From Trichopria drosophilae (lineage: Eukaryota; Arthropoda; Insecta; Hymenoptera; Diapriidae): a DNA stretch of 64,000 bases. The stretch lies in assembly GCA_030407085.1 (NCBI GenBank), contig CM059587.1, forward strand, positions 79,907,001 through 79,971,000. The letters are read 5' to 3'. The translations under genes and the position numbers were made by a program. Each line of letters begins with the position of its first letter. Positions within the stretch are counted from its first letter, which is position 1. The notes below the pieces were generated by a model. It was not told where the DNA came from and made no database searches. It was given only the letters and a program-made list of their open reading frames with translations. This document shows, in pieces, positions 13,497 through 23,654 of this stretch.

Positions 13497-13730
13497 CCCT
13501 CTAAAACTGAATTAATTAAAAACTTAGAATAAGAAAATGAAAAGTGAGTCACCAAATAAATTAGTAATTATTTTTGCTAATAAAAAGTTAAAACCTACGA
13601 ATTTACTACTAATTCTATAAACTACTAAACTAAAAAGTCAATATCTACTTGTTGATTAGTAGAATTTTACTAATGAATTACCATATTTCGCTGTAGATAT
13701 GTCGTTTTTTATTAATTCAAGTTTAGAGAG
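13497..13730. mobile_element. TA-flanked MITE, CTCTCTAAAT family (copy 2)
   Basis: A 234-bp relative of the element at 12.2 kb. The left end CCCTCTAAAACTGAATTAAT mirrors the inverted right end CTCTCTAAACTTGAATTAAT. TA lies on both sides (13495-13496 and 13731-13732). The interior again consists of AATTAGTAA and CTAATTC words with a GTGAGTCACC box, also seen in copy 1 as GAGTTACCCAC. No coding capacity. Confidence 0.75.
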
Positions 13731-13734
13731 TAAT

Positions 13735-16410
13735 ACTTAGATTTGCTCCAATAAATTTTACCTAAAATTTGTTAGTTTGTCTTCTAACCTTCATCAAGTT
13801 AGCTAATATCTATATGCATTTTTATACGTCGTGAAATGTACATTAAGATTTACAATACGAATTGTAATATATTCACAGTTATTATTGTAAATTATACAAT
13901 AAATTTTGTAAACGTTTCAATGAAAATTTTAAATCTTAACGAACATTTCTCTTTTTGAACCATGTTAAAATTATATATAATAGTTCTGATAAGCAAGTAT
14001 AGTATGACAGTGAGATAAATTTTACATACTGCGATATTTTGTAATGAACGAAAGTATAATATGAAAATGTATCAAACTCCTGGGGCTGATTGAATTCTAC
14101 CTAAAACTTAGTATTAATGTCAGATTTATTCGTACAATACGCTGAGGATTCCTAAGCTCTTATTTTTTGTCTAACGTTTTGATATGGAAAATATTTCAGT
14201 GCAAGTCTTTATTATTTTAGAAAAGGACTCCAAGGATCTACAATTGAGTAAATATTTAATGTTTTTTTTTTAAATTTAGGAAAGGTTTTTCGCATTTTTT
14301 CTGCAAGTCCATTCCAATTTATACAGGAAAACGTACTAAATAATAGAAAATATTAACATAATTGGCTCAGAAGTTCTAGTTGACATAGTAAAGTTTGCTA
14401 CGAACAAAAAATTAGTCGCACCAACTACATAAAAGTACTAAGCACAAAAGTAGTGAATGCATAAAACCTGCTTCTTAGTACCTTTTGTAGTTAAGGTATA
14501 AGCACTTTTCTAGTAACGAAACGAAACTTCTAACCTTTTTAGATTTCACCGGCAGACGAGATAAAAACATTTTATAATAGAATTTGATTTATTCTGATTA
14601 TTATGTATTTAGAGTCAATAGAAACAAACTTAATTAAAAAAACATCCAATCCGGCGATAATAATAAAATAATGAAAAATGTATGAAATTTACATGATTAT
14701 ATAGTTATAATAGTAAAATTTTTATTTTTCTCTATGAAACTATATGGCACAAATTGGTATCGACAAAAATGAAAAGGAAATTGAAAAAAATTGAATCATT
14801 AAAATTTTGTTATATAAAAAAACGAGATACAATTTTATTATAGTTCAAAGATTAAACTAAACCACAATTAAGAAGTATGGACTTAAAATAAAATAATATT
14901 TAATAATATGAACTCTTGCTATAATTTCAAATGTTTTTTATTTCATTAAATAATAGTTTCACAATATTTATTTCACATTTCTTGCACATTCATGTCCGAT
15001 AATTCTGCAAAAATTTTGGTTTCTCGAACTAATTAGTATTTAAAGAATGAAATCGAATTGAAACGAATATAATTAATCATACAATAACGACAGTTTTCTT
15101 AATACGAACAGAAAAAAACACAAATGAAACATGATATTAAAGAACAAATGATTAGTCAGTAATAAACTGTTGGAATTAACTACTTACTAAATACATAGTG
15201 ATGTATTAACAAATCTAAGGAGAGCGTTTTTTAGTACTTTTTTTCAGACAAACTGATAATTAAATTTTTCGAGTGATATAGTGGAGTGTCCGTTATGCGC
15301 TTCAGTTGGAATACATTACTCGGTACTGATGATGTCTAGGTCATGGAAAGTTTAGTAAACTAAATGAGAAGTGCACCACAAGATGATCTTTGCTGGGTCA
15401 TTTTAATTGTTTTGGGTTTCTTTTTAAAATACAAGCTAATTTTTAATCCATTATAAATTTCAACATATTTTATACATAGTTAGCATTAAATAGTCCAAAT
15501 TCGTGAAATATTTCTGTCAAAATTTCTTGAAGGAGGAATTAGAAAGTGTCTTCAGTAAATAAATCAAATTAATGTCTCAAGTTTACGAAATCTTAATCAG
15601 AAGAGTGGAATTTTCCGATTTTGTAGAAATGTAGTACATTTTCACCGAATTGGAGTATTTTTATGATTATATGTAACTGACAGAATTTATATGTAATAAA
15701 AGGCATCTATATATATTATTAAGTCTGTAGCTTTAATGTAATCAACTATTAACATTATGAGCATCTGTGTGAAATAATGTGTATAGTCTTCTAAATTTTC
15801 CTAAACCAGCTATTCTATTATCATATAAAAATTGATTCTCTATAAAATCTTATATTTATACTATATTAAACATAAGTTATAATAATATTTATTCTGTCTT
15901 AATTATAACGTCTTACTATTTGTTAACTTGTGTTTTCATGTGTTGTCCTGTAGTTAGTTGCAATAACTACCCTAAAATAGCTAAATTATCTAGTAATATA
16001 GTTTTAGACTAAATAGTAAAAGATAGTTGGAACACATCAATAAGATATATACCACTAAAAAAGTCGTTACATTATTATTACATTAGTTTCTACTTGATGA
16101 TAAGTTGACAATTGTTAACTTTGTCCGAATTCTTTCAGTGATTGAAATTTACAATTAGCTTTAATAAATGTGCATTGTTTTACATTAGTATGGTAATTAA
16201 AAAAATTGTTAAATGCAACTCTTCGTGAATTTAGTAATATTAAAGTGCGTTCAGATAACTACTTGTAATTTGGATATTAACTAAAGATAACTGATATTCT
16301 ACGTCTGCAGTATTATTTTATTTAAGATAATATATAAAAAATGATTCATTTCACTAAATTTCAACAATTTGGATACATATATTTTTTTGAGAATTTTTTA
16401 CATATTTTCA
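13735..16410. other. AT-rich gene-less stretch
   Basis: No gene recognised. At 14,330-14,530 the words AGTACT, AAAAGTAGT and CTTCTTAGTACC recur in both orientations and may be another weak single-word foldback, but its ends are not clear. Confidence 0.4.
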
Positions 16411-16416
16411 CATTTA

Positions 16417-16616
16417 CTCCCTAAAAATCTCAGGGAGGATTCACTCTTCATGGAGTGAAAATTAAGCTCTAGTAAAAAGACGATTTCTCACTGTCAATTA
16501 ATGACAATTTTCCATTGAAAAAATCACTGTCGTGGAGTGACTATTCACTCTTTTACTAGTGTGACTCACTTTTCACTGTATGAGGACTGAATTTTCTCTC
16601 TAAGAAATTTAGGGTG
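16417..16616. mobile_element. Foldback MITE built from TTCACTC/GAGTGA words
   Basis: The left end CTCCCTAAAAATCTCAGGGA mirrors the inverted right end CACCCTAAATTTCTTAGAGA, with TA at 16415-16416 and a decayed AA on the right. The interior alternates GATTCACTCTTCATGGAGTG, TTTCTCACTGTC, GTGGAGTGACTATTCACTC and GTGACTCACTTTTCACTG, so short CACT/AGTG hairpins fill the element. About 200 bp, no coding frame. Confidence 0.6.
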
Positions 16617-16685
16617 AACTGTTGTTCATTTAAATACTTATTTTCAAAAATTATTTAGCGTAAAATGATCAGATTAGGTGTTTTA

Positions 16686-16957
16686 CTATCTAAGTGTGAA
16701 TTAAACTTACTAATTAAAAAACGAAAATGTGGTAACTGATTCAATTAATTATTTTTCTAACTAATAAATAATGCTAAACTACTTATTTATTACCAATCCT
16801 AAAATTTACTAATCTGAAATAGTGAATTGGTACAAGATTAGCAGAATTTTATTGATAAATTAGTCTCTTACGCTTTATTGGTAAATACAGACTAATTTAT
16901 AGTAACCCCTTTTCATATTTTATTCATGTTTTTCACCTAATTATGAATTGGAGAGTG
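16686..16957. mobile_element. Diverged CTCTCTAAAT-family MITE (copy 3)
   Basis: A TA-preceded left end, CTATCTAAGTGTGAATTAAA, matches the family end with substitutions. The right end inverts to CTCTCCAATTCATAATTAG. The interior has the ACGAAAATGTGGTAACTGAT box (inverse of the one in copies 1 and 4) and ATTAGTAAA-type words. The boundaries may be off by a few bases because the right TA is displaced. Confidence 0.5.
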
Positions 16958-17119
16958 TATTAATCATTAGCAATCCTATCCATGAGACACCTTTATATAA
17001 TGAATTAAAATATGTACGAGTAATAGTTGAAACCATTTTTAAAAGTTACCATATAAAAAATTGTTATGTTTTTTATTGATATATCATTGAATTATTTATT
17101 TTTGTTTGGTTCATTTTAA

Positions 17120-17208
17120 GTGGACACTGTGGACTACTTAAATCTATTATATTTCTATTATGCAGTAGTACCATAGGGATACGCGGGTCAGTAGTCTCTA
17201 GGGTCCAC
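17120..17208. mobile_element. 89-bp TTAA-flanked palindromic mini-MITE
   Basis: The left end GTGGACACTGTGGACTACT mirrors the inverted right end GTGGACCCTAGAGACTACT. TTAA is present on each side (17116-17119 and 17209-17212). TTAA duplication is the rule for piggyBac and Kolobok transposases. The element is little more than two ends and a short loop. Confidence 0.6.
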
Positions 17209-17699
17209 TTAAAAAAGTTTTATCGCAACACAAGAAACCTTATTTTTCAAAATCCGATGTCTTTATACAGGAATTAGACAAGAAAACTCTAATATCTAAA
17301 AACGTTCAATGAGAGGAGTATACGTTTATTTTACCATTGCCTAAGTATGTCACGTTAATAACAAAAAGCTCTAAACACTATATTAACTGTCTTTTTTTCA
17401 TTTTTATTTATTTGTCTTCAAATTAAGTCCAGACTAAAATAAATAGTTATAAAATAAAGCTATACTTTATAAAATTGTAGGACCTTTAATATTAAAATTT
17501 TTATAATATTTCTTGTTTGTTAACTGTTTTAGAATCTAGTATTACATATATATGACTTTGTATACTAGATCACTTAAATTCAAGTAATTGTATGTTGCAA
17601 AATGATCGTGCCTACTAGTCTACAAACTGTAAGGCACTATGCTAGAAGAACTTAATTTATCAAAATATTTTAGCTTAAAATTAGTTCGGATAGCGAAAA

Positions 17700-17830
17700 C
17701 ATGATGATAATAGGTTTGAAACTAGTCAAATAAAAGTATATTGTTTTGCTGAAGATGGCGAATGTCAAATTAAAAAATTCAAAATGGCGGATATACGATG
17801 GTGGATGATTTCATAACTGTCGATCGGATT
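17700..17830. repeat. AAAATGGCGG dispersed-repeat fragment
   Basis: Contains GAAGATGGCGAATGTC at about 17,752 and AAAATGGCGG at about 17,782, in the same word order as the family at 3.6-4.4 and 59.3 kb. Flanked on both sides by plain AT-rich DNA with nothing else recognised (17,215-18,130). Confidence 0.5.
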
Positions 17831-18142
17831 CATTTAAAACCTTGTTATTCCATTATTTTCAGGTGAATTAAAGATCAGTTTATACAAATTTAATATGACG
17901 ATTACAATTTTTCTAAATTAATCGGATTCGCTTGAAATTCATTTCCCAGGTTCTTTTGTTCTAAGGTCGCTGCTAACAAATATAAACCTTTAGAATTGAG
18001 CAATAATGCAAAAAAAGGAAACAAGGGTGTTTTAATATGAACTGTCATTTTTTATTGTTTAATTCGATATATTTGATAGAAATCCGTCCAGTTTTGGGGT
18101 ACATTTTGGGGAAAATTGGAATCACTTTCTACTAGAGATTTA

Positions 18143-18395
18143 GGGTGTACACCGAAAACCCGACAAATGATAAAACAAACACTTCAAAAATCCGACATTT
18201 GAAAACCAGACATTTCAAAAACATTTCAAAATGCAAATACACTTAGAAAGTCAGTTTTTTTAAATATCTGGTTTATTAATCTCTGTTTTTGGAAAGGTCT
18301 GGTTTTTGAATGTTTGTTCTTTAAATGCCTGGTTTTTGAAAGTCGGGTTTTTAAAGTGACTGTTTTGTGATATGTCGAGTTTATGAGGTGCACCC
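18143..18395. mobile_element. Foldback MITE, GGGTGC family (copy B)
   Basis: A 253-bp element with ends GGGTGTACACC and the inverse of GGGTGCACCTC. The flanking 8-mers GAGATTTA (18135-18142) and GGGATTTA (18396-18403) differ at one base and are read as an aged target duplication. The left arm uses AAAACCCGACAAATGAT and AACCAGACATTT words; the right arm holds their inverses, for example CTGGTTTTTGAATG. The turn lies near 18,225-18,255. No coding frame. Confidence 0.8.
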
Positions 18396-18403
18396 GGGAT
18401 TTA

Positions 18404-18565
18404 TAGGCCGCGGAATAAAGTTCCGAAAATCAAAACGCCGAAAGGATAAAATTTCGATATTGCGAGAGTCCAATGTATTTTAATTTGCTTTTTTTTTGCC
18501 AAATTTTCATAGACAAAGTGAAGAAAATCACGCTGGAACCATGCTATATCGTTCCCCGGCCGATT
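18404..18565. other. Spacer between two foldback MITEs
   Basis: About 160 bases of non-repeat sequence, moderately CpG-containing, separate copies B and C. Nothing recognised in it. Confidence 0.4.
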
Positions 18566-18573
18566 TATAATAT

Positions 18574-18949
18574 GGGTGCACCTCAAAAATAGACACTTCA
18601 AAAACCTGACTTTCGAAAACCAGACATTTAAAGAACAAACATTAAAAAACCAGTCCTTTCCAAAAACACAGATTCTTAAACCAGATATTTCAAAAAACAA
18701 ACTTTCAAAATGTGTTTGCATTTTGAAATGTCTGCTTTTTAATGTCTGTTTTTGACATATCTGGTTTTTGAATGTCGAGTTTTTGAATGTCGAATTGTTG
18801 AATGTCGAGTTTTTGAAGTGTCTGTTTTGTGATTTGTCTGGATTTTTAATGACTATTTTTTAAATGTCTGTATTTTGAGTGTCTGTTTTTTGAAAGTCAG
18901 GTTTTTGAAGTGTCTGTTTTGCGATTTGACTGGTTATTGAGGTTCACCC
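18574..18949. mobile_element. Foldback MITE, GGGTGC family (copy C)
   Basis: A 376-bp element with left end GGGTGCACCTCAAAAA and right end inverse to GGGTGAACCTCAATAA, bounded by an exact 8-bp duplication TATAATAT (18566-18573 and 18950-18957). The left arm runs in ACAGACATT/AACCAGACATTT words up to about 18,710. The right arm is longer and repeats GTCGAGTTTTTGAATGTC several times, so unit number has changed in one arm. It overlaps the 5' part of a 106-codon minus-strand frame that is only read-through of repeat words. Confidence 0.88.
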
Positions 18950-18959
18950 TATAATATTA

Positions 18960-19484
18960 TGTAAAGATTCAGTAAAAAAATTTTTGTTTATAAATAAGTA
19001 CTGGTTGCCAAATTACAAAAAAGCAGGATACCCTAGGAATTTTTGGAAAAAAAAAATTTTTTTTTTGCCTTTTTGCGAAAGATGCCCGACTAACTAAGGT
19101 AAATAAATAATTGAAAAGTCGTTACACTCAGTAATTATGAACAATTTAAACGGCACTCTGTAATGAATACTTGTCGGACATGGAATTGATGCAAATATGA
19201 AGGGTATTGGAGCGATAGGATCCACCCAGGGGCGTGGAGAGTTGATATCGCATTTTCCCGCGATAAATGTCACGTGGTAATCCGAACACCTCCGTTCTTC
19301 TCGAGGCGTTAATGGGCACTGCAAACAAGAATCGGAAACACGAACGGTATCGTAAAACAAACTCCCGTCACCGCGCGAAACATATAGGCACAACGTTCTG
19401 TAATATAAAATTCAAATAAGCAATAAAAAATTAATACCTATAGTTTTTGCTAATTATTTTTAAAAATTTAAGTACCTGTTTAAT
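18960..19484. promoter_or_regulatory. CpG-rich patch (19.18-19.40 kb) between MITEs
   Basis: The first 200 bases are AT-rich with long A and T runs. From about 19,180 to 19,400 CpG density rises sharply (CGCG, ACGT and TCG words). Overlapping minus-strand frames of 99 and 60 codons show no domain and end in AT-rich DNA. Candidate regulatory DNA by composition only. Confidence 0.3.
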
Positions 19485-19554
19485 ACACTGAAAAAAATGA
19501 CCGATTCAATGAAATATTTGGCTCACATTCGTTTTTATTTTGCATAGTTAAAAC

Positions 19555-20300
19555 ATTCGAATATTTGACACTCAAAAAACAGACATTAAAAAACCAGGGG
19601 TGCACCTCAAAAACCCGACAAATCACAAAACAAACACTTCAAAGACCCGACTTTTAGAAACTCAAAGACAACAACAAACCAGAATCACAAAAGAAATCTC
19701 TGCCGAAGCTAATAAAGTAATTATCAATTGAACAGCTATTGAAACCTATATATAGCACATCAGTAATATCACGAACGGTGTTGATATTTTTGTCGATCGA
19801 TATCTTGACATAATGACACTATGAAAGTTCACTATATATTTGTACACATTACTTTCATTTTGACGCGCAACGTGGTCCGCAAACAACCGTTTTTCATACT
19901 ATCATCAGACAAGGATTCTAAATCAAAGAACTCATGGTACATTTCAAACATTAAAATAACAGACATTAAAAACCAGACATTTCAAAATGCAAACATATTT
20001 TGAAAGTCTGTTTTTTTAAGTATATAGTTTATGAATCTCTGTTTTTGGAAATGTCTGGTTTTTTAATGTCTGTTTTTTTAAAGGTCTGGTTTTTGAAAGT
20101 CGGATTTTTGAAGTGTCTGTTTTATGGTTTGTCTGAGTTTTGAGGTGCACCCCCGGTTTTCTAATGTTTGCTTTTGAAATGTCTGTTTTTTTAAATGCCT
20201 GGTTTTTTAAAGTCGGGTTTTTTAAGTATATGTTTTTTTATTTGTCTGGGTTTTGAAGTGTATGGTTTGTTATTTGCCTGGTTTTTGAGGTGTACCTGTA
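19555..20300. mobile_element. Nested GGGTGC-family MITE copies
   Basis: At least two copies of the 9.4/18.1-kb family lie inside one another. One runs from GGGTGCACCTC at 19598 to its inverse ending at 20152. Outside it are the fragments ACAGACATTAAAAAACCAG (left) and a long run of TGTCTGTTTTTTTAAATGCC-type words ending in GAGGTGTACC at about 20,295 (right). The expected 8-bp duplication is not seen for the inner copy: the flanks AAAACCAG and CCGGTTTT are inverted, not direct. This suggests rearrangement inside a palindrome. Confidence 0.65.
19669..19958 (+). mobile_element. LTR-retrotransposon leader fragment (copy 1)
   Basis: About 290 bases matching 21,580-21,856 with scattered differences. 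The shared part includes GAATCACAAAAGAAATCTC, an AATAAAG signal, ACTATGAAAGTTCACTA and a decayed primer-binding site TGACGCGCAACGTG at 19861-19874. It lies inside the GGGTGC MITE nest, so either it was carried in or the MITE arms were opened by it. No gag or pol frame follows. Confidence 0.5.
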
Positions 20301-20477
20301 CCAATTTCAAGGAATGATATTGCGAATTTACTAAATGATTTGATCAAATGAGTAGAATGACTGATTATTTTATAAAAGTCCGTTCCATTCATATAAGTGA
20401 ATGTGGTTCTACTGATTTAACTAAATTATTTAACCATTTCAGTTGATCATGATTTCGAAATATGTGGTTTTTTAGTG

Positions 20478-21575
20478 CAACTTGAGTTAAATTGCTTCGG
20501 TAGTTTTGATATAATAAATTGTACTCAAATTTAGATTTTTAAGTAAGCATTGTGTGTTTCATTTCGAGTACACATTTTGATTTATATTTTTAAGGTTATG
20601 TTTTAAAATTTGTAGAAAGTTTTCAAACAATAAATGAACATACATTATTAAAGGAAAAACGTGAATCCTATTTACTTGTTAATCCTTGGGAAATTAACAT
20701 TTTCAGGTTAGTGTAGGCTACATTTAAAACATAAATAATTATTTAATTGCCTTATTTATAAATATCAGTTATTGAAATATAAAATTAATTAGTAATATTT
20801 TCTTATCTTTCAACCGTTGCTTATGACATTTTTTATTTTTTCATAATGCTAATACCATCACATATCAATATACAGTAGCCTCTGTAGTTTCCCAATTCGT
20901 TCTTTTAACATGGCAGAAAGTTGTTGTGATATTATCCCGTTTTCCCACTTTTACATAAACATAAATTCACATGTTCGCCACTTTTCATTACCAAAGTAGG
21001 TTCAAGCGTCAATACGTTTCATATAATTTCTAAATCGTTTTCGTTTTTTCATTTCAGATGACATGAACATGCTGTAAGCTGGAGTCCTCTTGAGAACCTT
21101 TTTGTTTGCGTTAAGTCCTGAGGAGTATCACTTCTCAATAGACTTTTATGCGAAAAAAATGTTGTACTCTATAGTGTATACAAGAGGGAATAAATATCGA
21201 TTAATAGAAGTTGTTCGTCTGCTTCCTTAAAAACAGTGGAGAAAATCACCGAGTTTTTGGATTTCTAGAGGAGAAACTGCCGTTCATTCCGAAGTACTAT
21301 AAAAAACATTGATTAACAGATTTTCATATATCTTTTTGGTACAGAATCAAGAAATATTTATCAATAAGAAGTACCTAGTAGTCATTAAATCTTATTTAAC
21401 CATTTCTAACGACGCACGTATGTCAATGTTTATTATTGTTAATTTTCTAAAAAAGTATACTATTAATAATTTATTATTGTGATAAATTATCTTCTTTACG
21501 AATGACCTCCTCCTTGTTGTATTAAAAAGAAGAATATATTATAATCGATGACGCTACATGAAATTGATGAAATGT
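20478..21575. other. AT-rich gene-less stretch
   Basis: No gene, terminal repeat or array recognised. Frames are short and unremarkable. Confidence 0.45.
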
Positions 21576-21862
21576 ATGTAAAACAACCCGAATCACAAAA
21601 GAAATCTCAGACGCAGCTAATAAAGTAATTATCAATTGAACAGATGTTATGTCACATCAATAACATCACGTACGTTATTAATATTTCTGTCGACTTATAT
21701 CTCGACTAAATGTCACTATGAAAGTTCACTACATTTGTACACCTTACTTTAATTTTGGCGCCCAACGTGTTCCGCAAACAACCGTTTTTCAAATTCAGAA
21801 AAGGATTCTAAATCGGAGTACTCATTGTTGATTTCAAATGTAAAAATAACATTATAAAACTA
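21576..21862 (+). mobile_element. LTR-retrotransposon 5' LTR end plus primer-binding site (copy 2)
   Basis: A putative LTR (TGTAAAACAACCCGAATCAC onwards, with AATAAAG inside) is followed at 21756-21769 by TGGCGCCCAACGTG. That is the classical primer-binding site complementary to the 3' end of tRNA-Lys and is common in insect Gypsy and BEL/Pao elements. The sequence after it matches copy 1 for about 90 more bases and then diverges. No capsid or polymerase frame follows, so only the leader survives. The LTR start is tentative, since no second LTR is present in the window. Confidence 0.55.
21756..21769 (+). other. tRNA-Lys-type primer-binding site
   Basis: TGGCGCCCAACGTG, complementary to the conserved 3' end of tRNA-Lys. 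In the sister copy the same site reads TGACGCGCAACGTG (19861-19874), decayed at two positions. Confidence 0.6.
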
Positions 21863-21864
21863 AA

Positions 21865-22750
21865 CACCCAAAGACAATTTTCCGTGGAAAAATTCCCATA
21901 TTTCAAGTTTTTTCAAATTTCGTGAATTAAACGAAATGTAGGAATTATACCGGCATTTTTCGTGTAAATCCCGCTGATACCAGAAAGGATGGGAATGTTT
22001 GCAAAGAAGATCTTGTCAGTGTAGAAGAAGTGAAACACAACAACCGACAACAATGCAAGAATAAAAAAAATTTATTAAATTTAATGTAAAGTCACGAAAG
22101 TATTTTCTGAAATAAATTTTCAAAGAATTGGATAATATTTATAATATTAAATAATCCATCGTAATGTTTACTTAATTTGTTATTAAAAATTGATACACCG
22201 TTATATTTTAACAAAAAAAAATCGAGAAATGGCGATGTTGACATGTAATATAATCGCTTGCTTCATGAAATTGAATTTTCGGTTTAAGTTAAACTATCTT
22301 TCCTGGAGTTACAGGTTTATCTTCTTTCTTGGTAATTATTACCTTTTTCTTACTGATATTATTTTTTAGTCTATTTGTTAGTTATTTATCTACAAATATT
22401 GCACAGCAACATGCAAAAAATGTCATTTTACTGAGTCTCCAAATGACTCATCAGTTTCAGGGAATTAATTTGATAGAATTAGTGGTTAAAAAATATTTTA
22501 TAGAAATATCTTTGTTCATTCTTAATCGTACACAATTCCTTAAATGAAATATAAAAATAATATATATGATTGACCGTAATACATAAAACATAAAAATATT
22601 GTTTCCACAGTGGTCATCCGCGTCGTTCACACGCATGTAGAAAGGCGAGTAGGGTCCATTGATATACCGCATAGAAATAAATATAGTTATACTTAGCAAA
22701 GTCGCATATTAACATAAATATTGAAGCGTATAAAAAAAGGAAATTCTATA
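21865..22750. other. AT-rich gene-less stretch
   Basis: No gene recognised. Short frames at 22,329-22,547 and 22,457-22,699 are low-complexity and hydrophobic, as expected of AT-rich DNA. Confidence 0.45.
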
Positions 22751-23098
22751 TAAAAGCAAACATCGCGGAAAGAGAGATAGAAGGGACGTAGGGGTTAATT
22801 AATTGACCGTGAGAGGCGCGCAATTTCGATTCATGTAATCTTGTTCGCCCCCGCAAGAGTAAGTTTCCCATAGGCATTATCTATTTCTCTTTGTTGCCGT
22901 TGGTTGCGTGCGTTATATACATCGAATAGTCGTTTAAGCGAGGCAGGATATCATAAGTTTTCTTTGGACCAAAATTTTATGGGCTAAAGTCGTTCTTATT
23001 TGTATGGTATCCTTTACCAATTTTTCGTGAGATATCGGAACCATCGGTCGGTCGAGCTAGGATTTAAGTCCCTGCGCGCATACGACGGCGATGTTTAT
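22750..23098. promoter_or_regulatory. CpG-rich block left of the 5S-like element
   Basis: CpG density and GC rise sharply (GGCGCGCAAT, CGCCCCCGC, GTTGCGTGCG, GCGCGCATACGACGGCG). No extended coding frame. The composition resumes after the Pol III-like element at 23,460-23,650, suggesting that one island was split by an insertion. Regulatory role is inference. Confidence 0.35.
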
Positions 23099-23099
23099 C

Positions 23100-23215
23100 A
23101 AATATTGTAAAGGGTCCTGGTAAGCGTGCGGATAGTGTCCAAGACTGGTATCCACCAGGTTCAAGGTTCAAATCCCACCTCTGCCTGATCTGCGACATTC
23201 TTTTTTCAACAGGCC
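23100..23215 (+). repeat. tRNA-like head of a candidate composite SINE
   Basis: GGTTCAAATCC (23165-23175) is a near-perfect Pol III B box inside a T-arm-like context ending CCCACCTCTGCC. About 45 bases upstream lies an A-box-like TAAGCGTGCGGATAG. The T-stem does not pair well, so this is tRNA-derived and not a working tRNA. It is followed by a T6 run at 23,201, a Pol III terminator-type signal, then by a second T run at 23,221 and the 5S-like block. Confidence 0.55.
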
Positions 23216-23231
23216 TTTCCTTTTTTCAAGA

Positions 23232-23361
23232 GTCAACGGCCTTGCCTGCTCGCGCCGCGCCGGACACACCGGTTCTCGTTAGATCACCGAAGTCAAGCAG
23301 CATCGGATATAGCCGGCAAAAGGATTGGTGACCACCCGGGAGCCACCTTGTGCTGCTGGCA
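23232..23361 (+). repeat. 5S rRNA-derived sequence (pseudogene or SINE3-like body)
   Basis: Colinear with animal 5S rRNA over its whole length. The start TCAACGGCC corresponds to GCCAACGACC; CACCGGTTCTCGTTAGATCA and CCGAAGTCAAGCAGCATCGG cover helix II/III and box A. GGATTGGTGACCACCCGGGA covers box C of the internal promoter, and TGTGCTGCTGGC is the 3' strand of the terminal stem. The main departures are about 10 extra GC-rich bases near 23,250-23,260 and a changed intermediate element. A true 5S gene should be about 120 nt with an intact stem, so this is a pseudogene or a 5S-derived SINE. Confidence 0.75.
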
Positions 23362-23460
23362 ATAGAAGTGGGATAAACAGAATCAAATACCCACATTTAA
23401 TTGATACCTGGGCTTAACTTGGCCGATAGCCCGATAACCATACACCCACAAAGAGATAAC
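23362..23460 (+). repeat. Unrecognised tail following the 5S-like block
   Basis: About 100 bases of moderately GC-rich sequence (ACCTGGGCTTAACTTGGCCG, then ACCATACACCCACAAAGAGA and AACAAAAACCAACCG). It has neither the AT-rich character of the region nor 5S homology. In 5S-derived SINEs the tail is usually borrowed from a LINE; whether that holds here cannot be decided by eye. Confidence 0.4.
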
Positions 23461-23464
23461 AAAA

Positions 23465-23650
23465 ACCAACCGAAAGGTTAACCCATTCATAAACGTTTCG
23501 CTACGTTTTCTCTCCCGCGATTCGCTCCTTCCTCCATTCGCTCCTTGCCTTCCTTCGTGCGCGAATGCTTTTGTGCGTAATTTATTCTTACCCTTTATTC
23601 CCTGCTCTTTTTATCTTCTTTCTCGTAACGATTTTAATTCCCAGTAAATC
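23465..23650. promoter_or_regulatory. Pyrimidine- and CpG-rich block
   Basis: Runs of CTCC, TTCCTT and TCGC (CCGCGATTCGCTCCTTCCTC) form a strand-asymmetric pyrimidine stretch directly after the 5S-like composite. Probably the other half of the CpG-rich island at 22.75-23.1 kb. No coding frame. Confidence 0.3.
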
Positions 23651-23654
23651 GAAG

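Larger units (their letters stand above)
19486..20477. mobile_element. TA/CACTRA foldback element invaded by later insertions
   Basis: The left end CACTGAAAAAAATGACCGAT is preceded by TA (19484-19485). The right end inverts to CACTAAAAAACCACATATTT at 20477 and is followed by CA, a one-base change from TA. The outer parts share ATTCAATGAAATATTT / AAATGATTTGATC words. The middle (about 19,560-20,300) is filled with GGGTGC-family words and an LTR fragment, so this appears to be an old element opened by nested insertions. Confidence 0.5.

Noticed and set aside
18401..18721. 106-codon minus-strand frame
   Set aside because: Covers the left arm of foldback copy C; residues repeat because the DNA words repeat.
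23232..23361. Functional 5S rRNA gene
   Set aside because: About 10 extra bases, changes in the intermediate element, no T-run directly after the end, and a single copy here.
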